Assembly: GCF_036013935.1 (NCBI RefSeq)
Contig: NZ_CP107902.1
Coordinates: forward strand, 2,079,001 to 2,143,000
From: Streptomyces sp. NBC_00461
GTDB taxonomy: Bacteria > Actinomycetota > Actinomycetes > Streptomycetales > Streptomycetaceae
Direction: 5' to 3'
DNA: 64,000 bases
In this document: positions 9,710 through 18,011 of the stretch, one piece after another
Layout: each line of letters begins with the position of its first letter
Numbering within the stretch: position 1 is the stretch's first letter
Program-made: the position numbers and the translations under genes
The notes under the pieces: generated by a model
Seen by the model: the letters and a program-made list of their open reading frames with translations, nothing else
Databases searched by the model: none
Told to the model about the DNA's origin: nothing

Positions 9710-11056
9710 CTACCCCTCCAGGTCCGGCAGCCGCGCCGGGGACGGGCAGATGCGCTCGCCGTGCTGGTCGAAGACGAACAGATGGGCGATGTCGACCAGG
9801 AGCGGAACCTGCATTCCGTGGCGGAGTTCGATGTCGGGGGTGGTGCGTACGACCAGGTCGCCCGGGAGGCGGGGCTCGGAGGAGGCGGGCTGGGCGGAGG
9901 GGGCGTCGTCCTGCTCGTCCATGACCACCACCGGGCCGGCACGCAGGGCGCCCGCACGCTCCCGCATGCGCTCCAGGACGGTCGGGCCACCCTCCCGGCG
10001 GCGCCGCCGAGGGGGCCGTACGGCGGGCCGCGGCGCCTCCAGGTCGGGCACGAAGGCGGGCTGGGAGCCGGTGTTGAAGTGGACCAGGACCTCGTGGCCC
10101 TGGAACTCCACGTGCTCCACCAGGCCGGTGATCGCCACCTCGCCGGGGCGGGCGGAGGAGCGCTCGGCGATGCGCACGGCCTCCGAGCGCAGCCCGACGA
10201 TCACCTCCCGGCCCTGCTGCACGCGCAGCAACTGGTGGTCCAGGCACAGGGGTTCGGGCAGCCGCAGATACTGCTTGCCGAGGCTGATGGTCATCGCGCC
10301 GTCGAGCGGAGCACGGACCAGGCCGCGCAGCAGGTTGATGCGCGGGGTGCCGATGAAGGCGGCGACGAAGACGTTGCGGGGCAGGGCGTAGACCACGCGT
10401 GGGGTGCCGACCTGCTGGAGCACCCCGCCGCGCAGCACGGCGACCCGGTCACCGAGCGACATGGCCTCGGCCTGGTCGTGGGTGACGTAGATGGTGGTGA
10501 CGCCCAACTCGCGGGTGAGCTTGGAGATCTCGGCCCGCAGATGGTTGCGGAGCTTGGCGTCGAGGTTGGACAGCGGCTCGTCCATCAGGAAGGCGGAGGG
10601 GTGGCGGGCGATGGCCCGGCCCATGGCGACACGCTGGCGTTCGCCGCCGGAGAGCTGGCTGGGGAAGCGCTCCAGGAGGTCCTCGATGCCGAGCATGCGG
10701 GCAGTGGCGTCCACGCGCGGGCGCGGGTCCTCGCCGGGGCTCTCGACGCGCAGCGGGAAGCCGATGTTCCCGCGGCTCGTCATGTTCGGGTAGAGGGCGA
10801 AGTTCTGGAAGACCATCGCCATGTTCCGGTCGGACGGGAGCAGGTCGTTGGAGTACTCGCCGTCCAGCAGCAGCTTGCCCTCCGTGATCTCCTCCAGCCC
10901 GGCGATCATTCTGAGCACGGTGGATTTGCCGCAGCCGGACGGACCGAGCAGCACGAGGAACTCACCCGGCCGGATGTCCAGCGACATCCGGTCCACCACG
11001 CGAACGCCTCGCGTGTAGGTCTTGCTCACGTCGTGCAGAGAGATGGCGCGTGTCAT
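9710..11056 (-). CDS. Sugar-type ABC transporter ATPase (MsiK/UgpC/MalK class), orphan
   Basis: A 448-residue ATPase of the carbohydrate-uptake class. Walker A is GPSGCGKST, the signature LSGGERQRVAMGRA, and Walker B AFLMDEPLSNLDAKLRN, followed by TOBE-type C-terminal domains. No permease or binding protein is adjacent, as for the shared ATPase MsiK, which energises several sugar importers in Streptomyces. It is about 70 residues longer than MsiK because of a basic, disordered-looking insert (about residues 330-400, with PPRRRRREGG) inside the TOBE part. The start at 11056 (MTRAISLHD) is preferred to the upstream ATG at 11140 on homology. Partner and substrate are unknown. Confidence 0.85.
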   Translation of the reverse strand: MTRAISLHDVSKTYTRGVRVVDRMSLDIRPGEFLVLLGPSGCGKSTVLRMIAGLEEITEGKLLLDGEYSNDLLPSDRNMAMVFQNFALYPNMTSRGNIGFPLRVESPGEDPRPRVDATARMLGIEDLLERFPSQLSGGERQRVAMGRAIARHPSAFLMDEPLSNLDAKLRNHLRAEISKLTRELGVTTIYVTHDQAEAMSLGDRVAVLRGGVLQQVGTPRVVYALPRNVFVAAFIGTPRINLLRGLVRAPLDGAMTISLGKQYLRLPEPLCLDHQLLRVQQGREVIVGLRSEAVRIAERSSARPGEVAITGLVEHVEFQGHEVLVHFNTGSQPAFVPDLEAPRPAVRPPRRRRREGGPTVLERMRERAGALRAGPVVVMDEQDDAPSAQPASSEPRLPGDLVVRTTPDIELRHGMQVPLLVDIAHLFVFDQHGERICPSPARLPDLEG

Positions 11057-11238
11057 GACACTGCCCCCGGGGGCGTACTGAGCGAGCGCTGACGCTCCGC
11101 GGTCGAATGGCCCGTGCGGGTCGTACGGGCTGTGAGTCACGGAAGTTAACGGACTGTACGCGGTCGGGGGAAGACAACGGACGGAATCGGGCCCTTCATT
11201 CCGCCCAGCGAGAAAGCGGACGCTCGTATTCAGTCGGC

Positions 11239-11949
11239 TCAGCGGGTCGCCGTCAGATGCGCGAAGACGACGACGTTGCTGCTGTAGCCCGTCCGGCGAC
11301 TGAAGAGACCACCGCAGGTGAGCACGCGCAGCTCGGGGCGCCGGCTCGGGCCGTACACCTCCTTGTCGGGGAAGCGGGCCTTGTCGAAGACCCGGACGCG
11401 GTCGACGGTGTAGACCGCGGTGCGGCCGTCGGCGCGCCGGGCCTCGATCCGGCCGCCGGGGTGCACCTGCGCGAGCGCGGCGAAGACGGCGGCGCCGGTC
11501 CTCGTGTCACGGTGGCCGACGGCGATGGCCGTGCCCATCTCGCCCGGTGTGGGCCCGTCCTGGTACCAGCCGACGAGCTTGGGTCTGTCCAGCGGCGGGG
11601 TGCCGAGCTGGCGGTCGGGGCCGACCCGCACCGCGACGATCGGCGCGTCGATCCCCAGAGACGGTACGCGCAGGCTGGTCGCCGGCGACCGGGGCAGCGG
11701 CCGGGGCGGTGCGGCGGGCCCCGCCGAGGACGTCGGCTCGACTGCCCCGGGCCGTCCGTCGGCGACGCCGGGGGCCGGCTCGGCAGGCGCCTCGGCGGGC
11801 GCCGGCCCCCCGGCCCGGACGGGCGCGGCCGTGTGGTGGTGCCCCCCGCACCGCACGACCGTCACCAGGACGGCCACGATCACGGCCGTCCTGGCGAGGC
11901 GGTAGGCGCGGGTCCGGTACCAGGGCCTGCGTCTGCGCCTACGCGGCAC
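11239..11949 (-). CDS. Class F sortase
   Basis: A 236-residue membrane-anchored transpeptidase. A basic N-terminus (MPRRRRRRPWYR) and one membrane helix (about residues 17-33) precede a Pro/Ala-rich stalk, then the sortase domain (about 90-236). Catalytic histidine lies in AVGHRDTRTG, cysteine in RVLTCGG, and arginine probably in FSRRTGYSSN. Class F enzymes are typical of actinobacteria and are not the main housekeeping LAxTG enzymes (class E). The gene overlaps the 3' end of a secreted protein gene by 11 nt, so that protein is the obvious partner or substrate. Confidence 0.9.
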   Translation of the reverse strand: MPRRRRRRPWYRTRAYRLARTAVIVAVLVTVVRCGGHHHTAAPVRAGGPAPAEAPAEPAPGVADGRPGAVEPTSSAGPAAPPRPLPRSPATSLRVPSLGIDAPIVAVRVGPDRQLGTPPLDRPKLVGWYQDGPTPGEMGTAIAVGHRDTRTGAAVFAALAQVHPGGRIEARRADGRTAVYTVDRVRVFDKARFPDKEVYGPSRRPELRVLTCGGLFSRRTGYSSNVVVFAHLTATR

Positions 11950-12619
11950 CGTGGGAGCGGCGGCGCCGCAGCACCCGGACGTAGACGGCTCCGCCCACCG
12001 CCACCAGGCCGACGCCCGCGGCCGCGCTCAGCGGGTTGTACGACTGCACGGTGTCGACGAGACCGCCGCCCCCGGCGTGGACGCCGCCCTTCGGCCCGCC
12101 GTCCTGGTGGCCGCCCGGACCGCCGTGGTCCTCGATCGTCCGGTTCGGACCCTGCTGGCCTCGTTCCGGGTCGTGCTTGCTGTGGCAGTCGACAGTGAAG
12201 ATCTTTTCCTTGGACCGGACGGGCAGTGCGTTCGGCGGCGTGAGGGGAATGAAGGTCCACACAAGCGTGTACCTGCCGTCGGCCAGCCCCAGGGTGTCGG
12301 TGTGACCGGCGCCGCCGGCGAGGGAGATCGTGCCGCTCACGGTGGCCGCGGTGGGCAGCGGAGGCTGTGCCGTGATGGAGTAGGAGACGCTGGTCACGTC
12401 GCCGAAGTTCGCGGCGTCGAGGTAGAACCTGCAGACCGCGGGGTCGTCCTTCGAGACACCGTAGGGCACGCGCTCCTCGTGGATCCTGATGTCGGCACCG
12501 TCGCCGGGGGCGGCCACAGCGGCCGTTGGCGCGAACCAGGAGGCCCCGGCCGCGGTGAGTACGGTGAGGGCGACGGCGCCGAGACGGGCGCCGGCGGACG
12601 GGGGCATCAAGGTGGGCAT
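11939..12619 (-). CDS. Secreted, C-terminally anchored protein coupled to sortase
   Basis: A 226-residue protein with a signal peptide (about residues 1-36, ending AAVAAPGD). An extracellular beta-rich domain with two cysteines (AVCRFYLD and TVDCHSKH) follows, then a Gly/His/Pro-rich spacer, a hydrophobic segment (about 194-213) and a basic tail VRVLRRRRSHGAA. This is the layout of a wall-sorted protein, but no LPxTG or LAxTG pentapeptide is visible. It overlaps the sortase gene by 11 nt, so the two are co-translated. I do not recognise the domain; adhesion or envelope function is a guess. Confidence 0.75.
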   Translation of the reverse strand: MPTLMPPSAGARLGAVALTVLTAAGASWFAPTAAVAAPGDGADIRIHEERVPYGVSKDDPAVCRFYLDAANFGDVTSVSYSITAQPPLPTAATVSGTISLAGGAGHTDTLGLADGRYTLVWTFIPLTPPNALPVRSKEKIFTVDCHSKHDPERGQQGPNRTIEDHGGPGGHQDGGPKGGVHAGGGGLVDTVQSYNPLSAAAGVGLVAVGGAVYVRVLRRRRSHGAA

Positions 12620-12639
12620 GGACGTTCCTCCGAGTCAGA

Positions 12640-12680
12640 CGATTTTCATACAAATCGCTCTTTCACCTGACTCTCTTTCA
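12640..12680. promoter_or_regulatory. AT-rich inverted and direct repeats upstream of sortase operon
   Basis: CGATTT (12640-12645) and AAATCG (12652-12657) form an inverted repeat in unusually AT-rich DNA. CTCTTTCAC occurs twice next to it (12658-12666, 12672-12680). This is 20-60 nt upstream of the secreted protein start and is probably its promoter/operator. Confidence 0.4.
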
Positions 12681-12721
12681 CATCCGGCCCTCGTCCTGCG
12701 GCAACGTCACCCGACGCGCCG

Positions 12722-13966
12722 TCAGATATCGCTCGACCGGCGCAATCGGCTTCCGGCCGGGCGCCCGTCCGAAGGGGTCCGGGCGACCTGGTCGCCGCCC
12801 GGGGCGGCCGGGGCACGCAGAGCGCTGCCCGCCGAGAGCAACAGCAGCGCCCCGAGCATCACGAACGGCGCCGCCACGCCCGCGACTCCCGCGACCAGGC
12901 CCGCCGCGGCCGGCGCGGCGACCTGACCGAGTCGGTTGCCGGTCAGACGCAGCGCGAGCGCCGTGGAGCGCGCGCCGTCCGGGGCGGCCTGGACGACGGT
13001 CGTCATGGACAGCGGCTGGCCGACGCCGAGGCAGAAGCCGAGGGCGGCCAGCAGTGCACCGAGCGCCCACACCGGCATCGGCAGGGCGATGCCGGCGCAC
13101 AGCAGGGCCGCCAGCAGACAGGTCACGGTCAGCAGCGCGGGCCGGCCGAGCAGCCGCAGCAGCGGGGTGAGGACCAGACGGCAGGCGATGGTGGCCCCCG
13201 CTCGCACGCTCAGCAGCACACCGATCACCGACGGCGCGATGCCCCGGTGCTCGCCGACCACCGGCAGATAGGCGGTGAGGATGTCGGTGGCCGACAGCAC
13301 CGAGAGGCTGACGAGCATGCCCGCTGGCACGCCCCGGGCGCGCAGGATGCCCCCGACCGGCACGCGAACCGCTTCTCTCGTACGGAACTCCACCGCCGTA
13401 CGGTCCTCGATGCGCCACAGCGAGGTGAACGCGACGGCGGCACCGGCGCCCGCCACCACGAGGGCCAGCGCGCTGGTGCCGGCCATGTCCGGGCCGCCGA
13501 TGAGCGTGCCCGCGGCGATCGGGCCGACCAGCTGGCCGAGCGAGGCGCCGATGGTGAAGTGGCCGAAGTTGCGGTCCTGTTCGTGCGGGGCGGACTGGCG
13601 GGCTACCAGGGACTGGGAGCCGATCACGAAGCAGAGGTGACCGAGGCCCATCACCCCGCTCCAGACCGCCATCGTCCACAGGGAGCCCGCCATGCCGCTC
13701 AGTGCGCAGCCGCCCGCTATCAGGACCACGCCCACCGGCAGCAGCGGTGCGCAGCGGCCGTGGTCGGTGCGACGGCCCAGCGGTACGGCGGCGAAGAGCG
13801 GAAGGAGGGCGTAGACGCCCGCGATGACGCCGACCGCCCGCTCGTCGGCGCCCAGCGCGAGGGCCCGGTAGGAGACGGCGGGCCGGGCCATCGACACCGC
13901 CCCCTGCGCGAAGCCGAAGGCGATGACGAGGCGGAGCAGCCAGCCGCGGTTCCCACCGGGCCTCAT
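12722..13966 (-). CDS. MFS transporter (drug/metabolite efflux type)
   Basis: A 414-residue, 12-helix MFS protein starting at ATG 13964-13966 with GGAGGA upstream. The inter-domain loop between helices 6 and 7 (about residues 185-215, RIEDRTAVEFRTREAVR) and the loop 2-3 motif GRRTDHGRCAP fit DHA1/YcaD-like exporters. The last 30 residues form a basic soluble tail. It lies 74 nt after the citrate transporter on the same strand and may be co-transcribed with it. The substrate is unknown. Confidence 0.82.
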   Translation of the reverse strand: MRPGGNRGWLLRLVIAFGFAQGAVSMARPAVSYRALALGADERAVGVIAGVYALLPLFAAVPLGRRTDHGRCAPLLPVGVVLIAGGCALSGMAGSLWTMAVWSGVMGLGHLCFVIGSQSLVARQSAPHEQDRNFGHFTIGASLGQLVGPIAAGTLIGGPDMAGTSALALVVAGAGAAVAFTSLWRIEDRTAVEFRTREAVRVPVGGILRARGVPAGMLVSLSVLSATDILTAYLPVVGEHRGIAPSVIGVLLSVRAGATIACRLVLTPLLRLLGRPALLTVTCLLAALLCAGIALPMPVWALGALLAALGFCLGVGQPLSMTTVVQAAPDGARSTALALRLTGNRLGQVAAPAAAGLVAGVAGVAAPFVMLGALLLLSAGSALRAPAAPGGDQVARTPSDGRPAGSRLRRSSDI

Positions 13967-14008
13967 GGTGAAGTCCTCCAGACGAGGTGCGGGCCGCAAT
14001 CGGACCGT

Positions 14009-14025
14009 GTCCGGCCTGCCCGGAC
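14009..14025 (-). terminator. Short hairpin after citrate transporter gene
   Basis: GTCCGG and CCGGAC flank a 5-nt loop, 16 nt downstream of the citMHS stop. It is short and without a T run, so it may only attenuate transcription into the MFS gene. Confidence 0.3.
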
Positions 14026-14040
14026 GGCGTGCGGGCCGGA

Positions 14041-15462
14041 TCAGATGATGCCGTAGAGGATTCCCGCCCCGAGGATCACCAGTGAGGTGAGCACGGCCCA
14101 CTTCACGACGAACCTGGTGTGGTCGCCGAACTCGACCTTGGCCATGCCCACCAGGACGTAGACGGCCGGGACGAGCGGGCTCGACATGTGCAGCGGCTGG
14201 GCGATGAGGGAGGCGCGGGCGATCTCCAGGGACGAGACGCCGTGGGCCTGGCCGGCCTCGGCGAGCACCGGCAGGATGCCGAAGTAGAAGCCGTCGTTCG
14301 ACATGAAGTACGTGAGCGGGATGCTCAGGATGCCGGTGACGAAGGCCATGTGCGGGCCCATGCCGTCGGGGATGTTCTCGACCAGCCATTTGGCCATGTG
14401 GTCGACCATGCCGGTGCCCTGGAGGACGCCGGTGAAGACGGCGGCGGCGAAGACCATGCCGGATACGTTGAGCACGTTCTCCGCATGGGCGGCGATGCGG
14501 GCCTTCTGGTCCGGCATGTGCGGGAAGTTGACCGTCAGGGCGAGCGCGGCACCGAGCAGGAACAGCACCGGGATCGGCAGCCACTCCATGATCATGGCGG
14601 TGAGGAGCGTCACCGTGAGCAGCGCGTTGAACCAGTACAGCCTGGGGCGCAGGGTGGCCCGATGGGGGTCGAGGCCCTGGAAGCCCTCGTCCTCCTCCTC
14701 GTGCAGCTCCGCGTCCGTGCCCGAGCCCGAACCGCCGGTGCGCGCAAGGGACTTGCCGGTACCGGAGCCCACACCCGAACCGGAGCCGGCACCGACCGGC
14801 ACGGTCTCCGTCTCCTTCTCCTCCACCAGCGCCTCGTCCAGCGTCAGCACGCCGAGCCGCTTGCGCTCGCGACGGCCGAGGACGTACGAGAGCGCGAGGA
14901 CGAACACCAGGCCCGTGGCGAGCGCCGGGATCATCGGGACGAAGATGTCGCTCGCGTCGAGCTTGAGCGCGGTCGCGGCGCGGGCGGTCGGGCCGCCCCA
15001 CGGCAGGGTGTTCATCACGCCGTTGGCCATGGCCGCGACGCCGGTCATCACGACCAGACTCATCTTCAGGCGCTTGTACAGCGGGTACATCGCCGAGACG
15101 GTGATCATGAAGGTGGTCGAGCCGTCGCCGTCCAGCGAGACGATCGCGGCGAGGACGGCCGTACCGACGACGATCCGCAGCGGGTCGGCCTTGCAGAACT
15201 TCAGGATGGCCCGAACGACCGGGTCGAAGAGGCCGACGTCGATCATCACGCCGAAGTAGACGATCGCGAACATGAGCATCGCCGCGGTGGGCGCGAGGCT
15301 GGTGACGCCGTCGAGGACGTAGTCGCCGAGCTTCGCCCCCTTCCCGACGAAGACGCAGAACAGTGCCGGGATCAGCACGAGTGCCGCGATCGGCGACATC
15401 TTCTTCAGCATGATCAGGACCAGGAAGGTCGCGATCATGGCGAAGCCGAGGATGGTCAGCAT
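14041..15462 (-). CDS. citMHS: CitMHS-family metal-citrate:H+ symporter
   Basis: A 473-residue polytopic carrier that imports citrate complexed with a divalent metal together with protons. It shows the CitMHS/Na-H antiporter-like fold (about 12 helices, including SLDGDGSTTFMITVSAMYPL and GVMNTLPWGGPTARAATAL). A central cytoplasmic loop (about residues 205-265) is Glu/Ser/Gly-rich. The start is ATG 15460-15462 (MLTILGFAM); the reading from 15498 adds residues not typical of the family. An inverted repeat (15471-15525) covers the leader. No CitA/CitB two-component pair is next to it. Confidence 0.92.
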   Translation of the reverse strand: MLTILGFAMIATFLVLIMLKKMSPIAALVLIPALFCVFVGKGAKLGDYVLDGVTSLAPTAAMLMFAIVYFGVMIDVGLFDPVVRAILKFCKADPLRIVVGTAVLAAIVSLDGDGSTTFMITVSAMYPLYKRLKMSLVVMTGVAAMANGVMNTLPWGGPTARAATALKLDASDIFVPMIPALATGLVFVLALSYVLGRRERKRLGVLTLDEALVEEKETETVPVGAGSGSGVGSGTGKSLARTGGSGSGTDAELHEEEDEGFQGLDPHRATLRPRLYWFNALLTVTLLTAMIMEWLPIPVLFLLGAALALTVNFPHMPDQKARIAAHAENVLNVSGMVFAAAVFTGVLQGTGMVDHMAKWLVENIPDGMGPHMAFVTGILSIPLTYFMSNDGFYFGILPVLAEAGQAHGVSSLEIARASLIAQPLHMSSPLVPAVYVLVGMAKVEFGDHTRFVVKWAVLTSLVILGAGILYGII

Positions 15463-15470
15463 GAGTGGAT

Positions 15471-15525
15471 ACCTAACGTTCGCCCTTGAACATCCCACCG
15501 GGCAGGCGGTGCGACGACGTTAGGT
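15471..15525. promoter_or_regulatory. Separated inverted repeat in citMHS leader
   Basis: ACCTAACGT at 15471-15479 is the exact reverse complement of ACGTTAGGT at 15517-15525, with 37 nt between. The first arm starts 9 nt before the start codon. It may be a pair of regulator half-sites or an RNA stem that masks the ribosome site. Confidence 0.4.
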
Positions 15526-15595
15526 CCGTTCAAACGGCGTTAACAAGACGTTGACCTGTGAGCAATAAGCGCAAAACTGCAGGTCAGAGCTTTGC

Positions 15596-17848
15596 TCAGG
15601 TCAGAGGCATGACCATTTCGGCCGCGGGGGCGATTTCGACCGGCACTCCGTTGAGGACCGCGTTGCCCGAGAGCGGGTCGAGCAGGCTGCCGTCGAGGAG
15701 CTGGTTGACGTTGACACCGGGATCCGTGGCGGCATGGCTCATCCGGGTGCCGGGCCGGTCGTGGCCCCACCCGTGCGGCAGGCTCACCACCCCCGGACGC
15801 ACGCCGTCGGTGACCTCCGCGGGGGCGGTCACCTCTCCCCCGGCTCCCTTCACGCGTACGGCGGCGCCGTCCAGCACGCCGAGGCGCTCGGCGTCCTCGG
15901 GGTGGATGTGCAGGGTGCAGCGGTTGGTGCCGCCGGTGAGGGCGGGGACGTTGTGCATCCAGCTGTTGTTGGAGCGCAGGTGCCGGCGGCCGACCAGGAC
16001 GAGTCCGTCAGGGAGCTCCGCCAGGGCCCGCTTCAGCCTGGGCAGATCGCCGGCGATCGGCTGCGGCAGCAGTTCGACCTTGCCGCTCCTGGTCTTCAGC
16101 GGCTGCGGGAGGCGGGAGCGCAGCGGACCGAGGTCGATGCCGTGCGGGTGCGCGAGGAGCCGCTCCAGGCTCAGCCCTTCCGGCCGTACGCCGAAGCCGT
16201 CGCCGTAGGGGCCGAGGCGCAGCATCATGTCGAGCCGTCGCTCGGGGCCGCTCACACCGGTGAGCGCGGCGGCGAGTTCCTTCGGGTCGCGGCCGTGCAC
16301 CGGGGAGTGCGCCTCCTTGACCGCCTTGCCGAGGGTCTGCGCGATCACCAGGTCGTCGACGGCGGACGGATCGGCGCCGTGCATGCCGGTGGCCGCCAGG
16401 ACCAGCCGGGCGAGGATCTCGGTCTCGGCGAGGCGGCCGGGCTCCAGGGGGACGGCGGGGCGGGTGTAGCGGACCTGGTTGCGTACGGCGAGGGTGTTGA
16501 AGGCGAAGTCGTGGTGCGGGCTCTGGGAGGGCGGGGGCGGCGGCAGGACGACATGGGCGTGGCGCGAGGTCTCGTTGAGGTAGGGGTCGACGCTGACCAT
16601 GAAGTCCAGGGAGTCCAGGGCCTTGTCGAGCCGGTCGCCGTCGGGCGCGGACAGCACCGGGTTGGCGGCGACGGCGACGAGGGCCCGGATCGGCTCGCCC
16701 TGCTCGGTGGCGGTGTCGATCTCCTCGGCGAGCGCGGAGAGCGGCAACTCGCCCTTCGCCTCGGGGTGTTCGCTCACCCGCGAGTGCCAGCGGCCGAGTG
16801 TGAAGCCGTGGCTCGGTCCGGCCGGGCGGGGCGTCCTGTCGGTTGCCGCCTGCGGGAAGAGGGCGCCGCCGGGGCGGTCGAGGTTGCCGGTGAGGATGTT
16901 GAGGACGTCGACGAGCCAGCTGCCGAGGGTGCCGTACGGGACGGTGCAGCTGCCGATGCGGCCGTACACGGCGGCGGTGGGGGCGGCGGCGAGTTCACGG
17001 GCGAGGGCGCGGGTCACGTCGGCGTCCACGTCGCAGGCCGGGGCGACCGCCTCGGGCGTGAAGTCCCTTACCGCTTCGCGCAGTTCGTCGAGGCCCTGGA
17101 GGTGCTCGGTCAGCTCCCCGGGATCGACGAGGCCCTCCTCGAACAGGACGTACGCCATGGCCGCGAGGAGGAGCGCGTCGGTGCCGGGGCGGATCGCCAG
17201 GTGCCGGTCGGCGAGTTTCGCGGTGCGGGTGCGGCGCGGGTCGATGACGGTGAGGGTGCCGCCGCGGGCCTTGAGGGCCTTGAGCTTGCCGGGGAAGTCG
17301 GCGGCGGTGCACAGACTCCCGTTGGACTCCAGGGGGTTGGCGCCGATGAGGAGCAGATGGTCGGTGTGGTCCAGGTCCGGCACGGGGATCGCGTTCGCGT
17401 CGCCGAAGAGAAGGCCGCTGGAGACGTGCTTGGGCATCTGGTCGACGGTGGACGCGGTGAAGACGCTGCGGGTGCCGAGGCCGGCGAGCAGCACCGGCGG
17501 GTAGAGGGCGCCGGCCATGGTGTGCACGTTGGGGTTGCCGAGGACCACGCCCACCGCGTGCGGGCCGTGCCGTTCGACGACGGGCCTCAGGCCCGCGGCG
17601 ACCGCGTCGAACGCCTCCTCCCAGGTGGCCTCGCACAGCTCGCCGTCCTTGCGCACGAGCGGGGTGCGCAGCCGGTCGGGGTCGCCGTCGACGGCACCGA
17701 ACGAGGCGCCCTTGGGGCAGATGAACCCCTTGCTGAACACGTCGTCGCGATCACCGCGGGCGCCGGTGACCCGGGTGCCCTCGATGGTGAGGGTCAGCCC
17801 GCAGGTGGCCTCGCACAGGGGACAGATACGCAGAGCGGTGCGGGACAC
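15596..17848 (-). CDS. Molybdopterin oxidoreductase (formate dehydrogenase/nitrate reductase-like)
   Basis: A 750-residue cytoplasmic protein of the DMSO-reductase superfamily. An N-terminal [4Fe-4S] motif CPLCEATCGL with a later CPKG is followed by molybdopterin domains (IGANPLESNGS, VIDPRRTRTAKLAD) and a C-terminal dinucleotide-binding domain (LHIHPEDAERLGV, GWGHDRPGTR). There is no Tat signal. In the Mo-ligand region (TVDQMPKHVSSG) I see no Cys/Sec where Nap/Fdh enzymes have one. GTG 17846-17848 follows GGGAGGA. A TetR-type palindrome lies upstream. Orphan enzymes of this kind are common in streptomycetes; electron acceptor and substrate are unknown. Confidence 0.87.
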   Translation of the reverse strand: MSRTALRICPLCEATCGLTLTIEGTRVTGARGDRDDVFSKGFICPKGASFGAVDGDPDRLRTPLVRKDGELCEATWEEAFDAVAAGLRPVVERHGPHAVGVVLGNPNVHTMAGALYPPVLLAGLGTRSVFTASTVDQMPKHVSSGLLFGDANAIPVPDLDHTDHLLLIGANPLESNGSLCTAADFPGKLKALKARGGTLTVIDPRRTRTAKLADRHLAIRPGTDALLLAAMAYVLFEEGLVDPGELTEHLQGLDELREAVRDFTPEAVAPACDVDADVTRALARELAAAPTAAVYGRIGSCTVPYGTLGSWLVDVLNILTGNLDRPGGALFPQAATDRTPRPAGPSHGFTLGRWHSRVSEHPEAKGELPLSALAEEIDTATEQGEPIRALVAVAANPVLSAPDGDRLDKALDSLDFMVSVDPYLNETSRHAHVVLPPPPPSQSPHHDFAFNTLAVRNQVRYTRPAVPLEPGRLAETEILARLVLAATGMHGADPSAVDDLVIAQTLGKAVKEAHSPVHGRDPKELAAALTGVSGPERRLDMMLRLGPYGDGFGVRPEGLSLERLLAHPHGIDLGPLRSRLPQPLKTRSGKVELLPQPIAGDLPRLKRALAELPDGLVLVGRRHLRSNNSWMHNVPALTGGTNRCTLHIHPEDAERLGVLDGAAVRVKGAGGEVTAPAEVTDGVRPGVVSLPHGWGHDRPGTRMSHAATDPGVNVNQLLDGSLLDPLSGNAVLNGVPVEIAPAAEMVMPLT

Positions 17849-17887
17849 GGGGTCCTCCCGGTGGGCGACGACGCTGGGCCCGACCGA

Positions 17888-17905
17888 GCATACCGACTGG
17901 TATGC
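17888..17905. promoter_or_regulatory. TetR-type operator upstream of molybdopterin oxidoreductase
   Basis: GCATACC and GGTATGC are perfect 7-nt arms around GACT, 40 nt before the GTG start. The TetR gene immediately upstream (18012-18629) is the natural candidate to bind it. Confidence 0.6.
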
Positions 17906-18011
17906 AGGTACGGGAGGCCCCGTCGGGGATGAGGTCGGAAAACCGCGAGGTGCACACCGGACCGCTCTCTGACCGCCATCGAACCGCCCCCGGACCGCCC
18001 CCGGACCGCTC

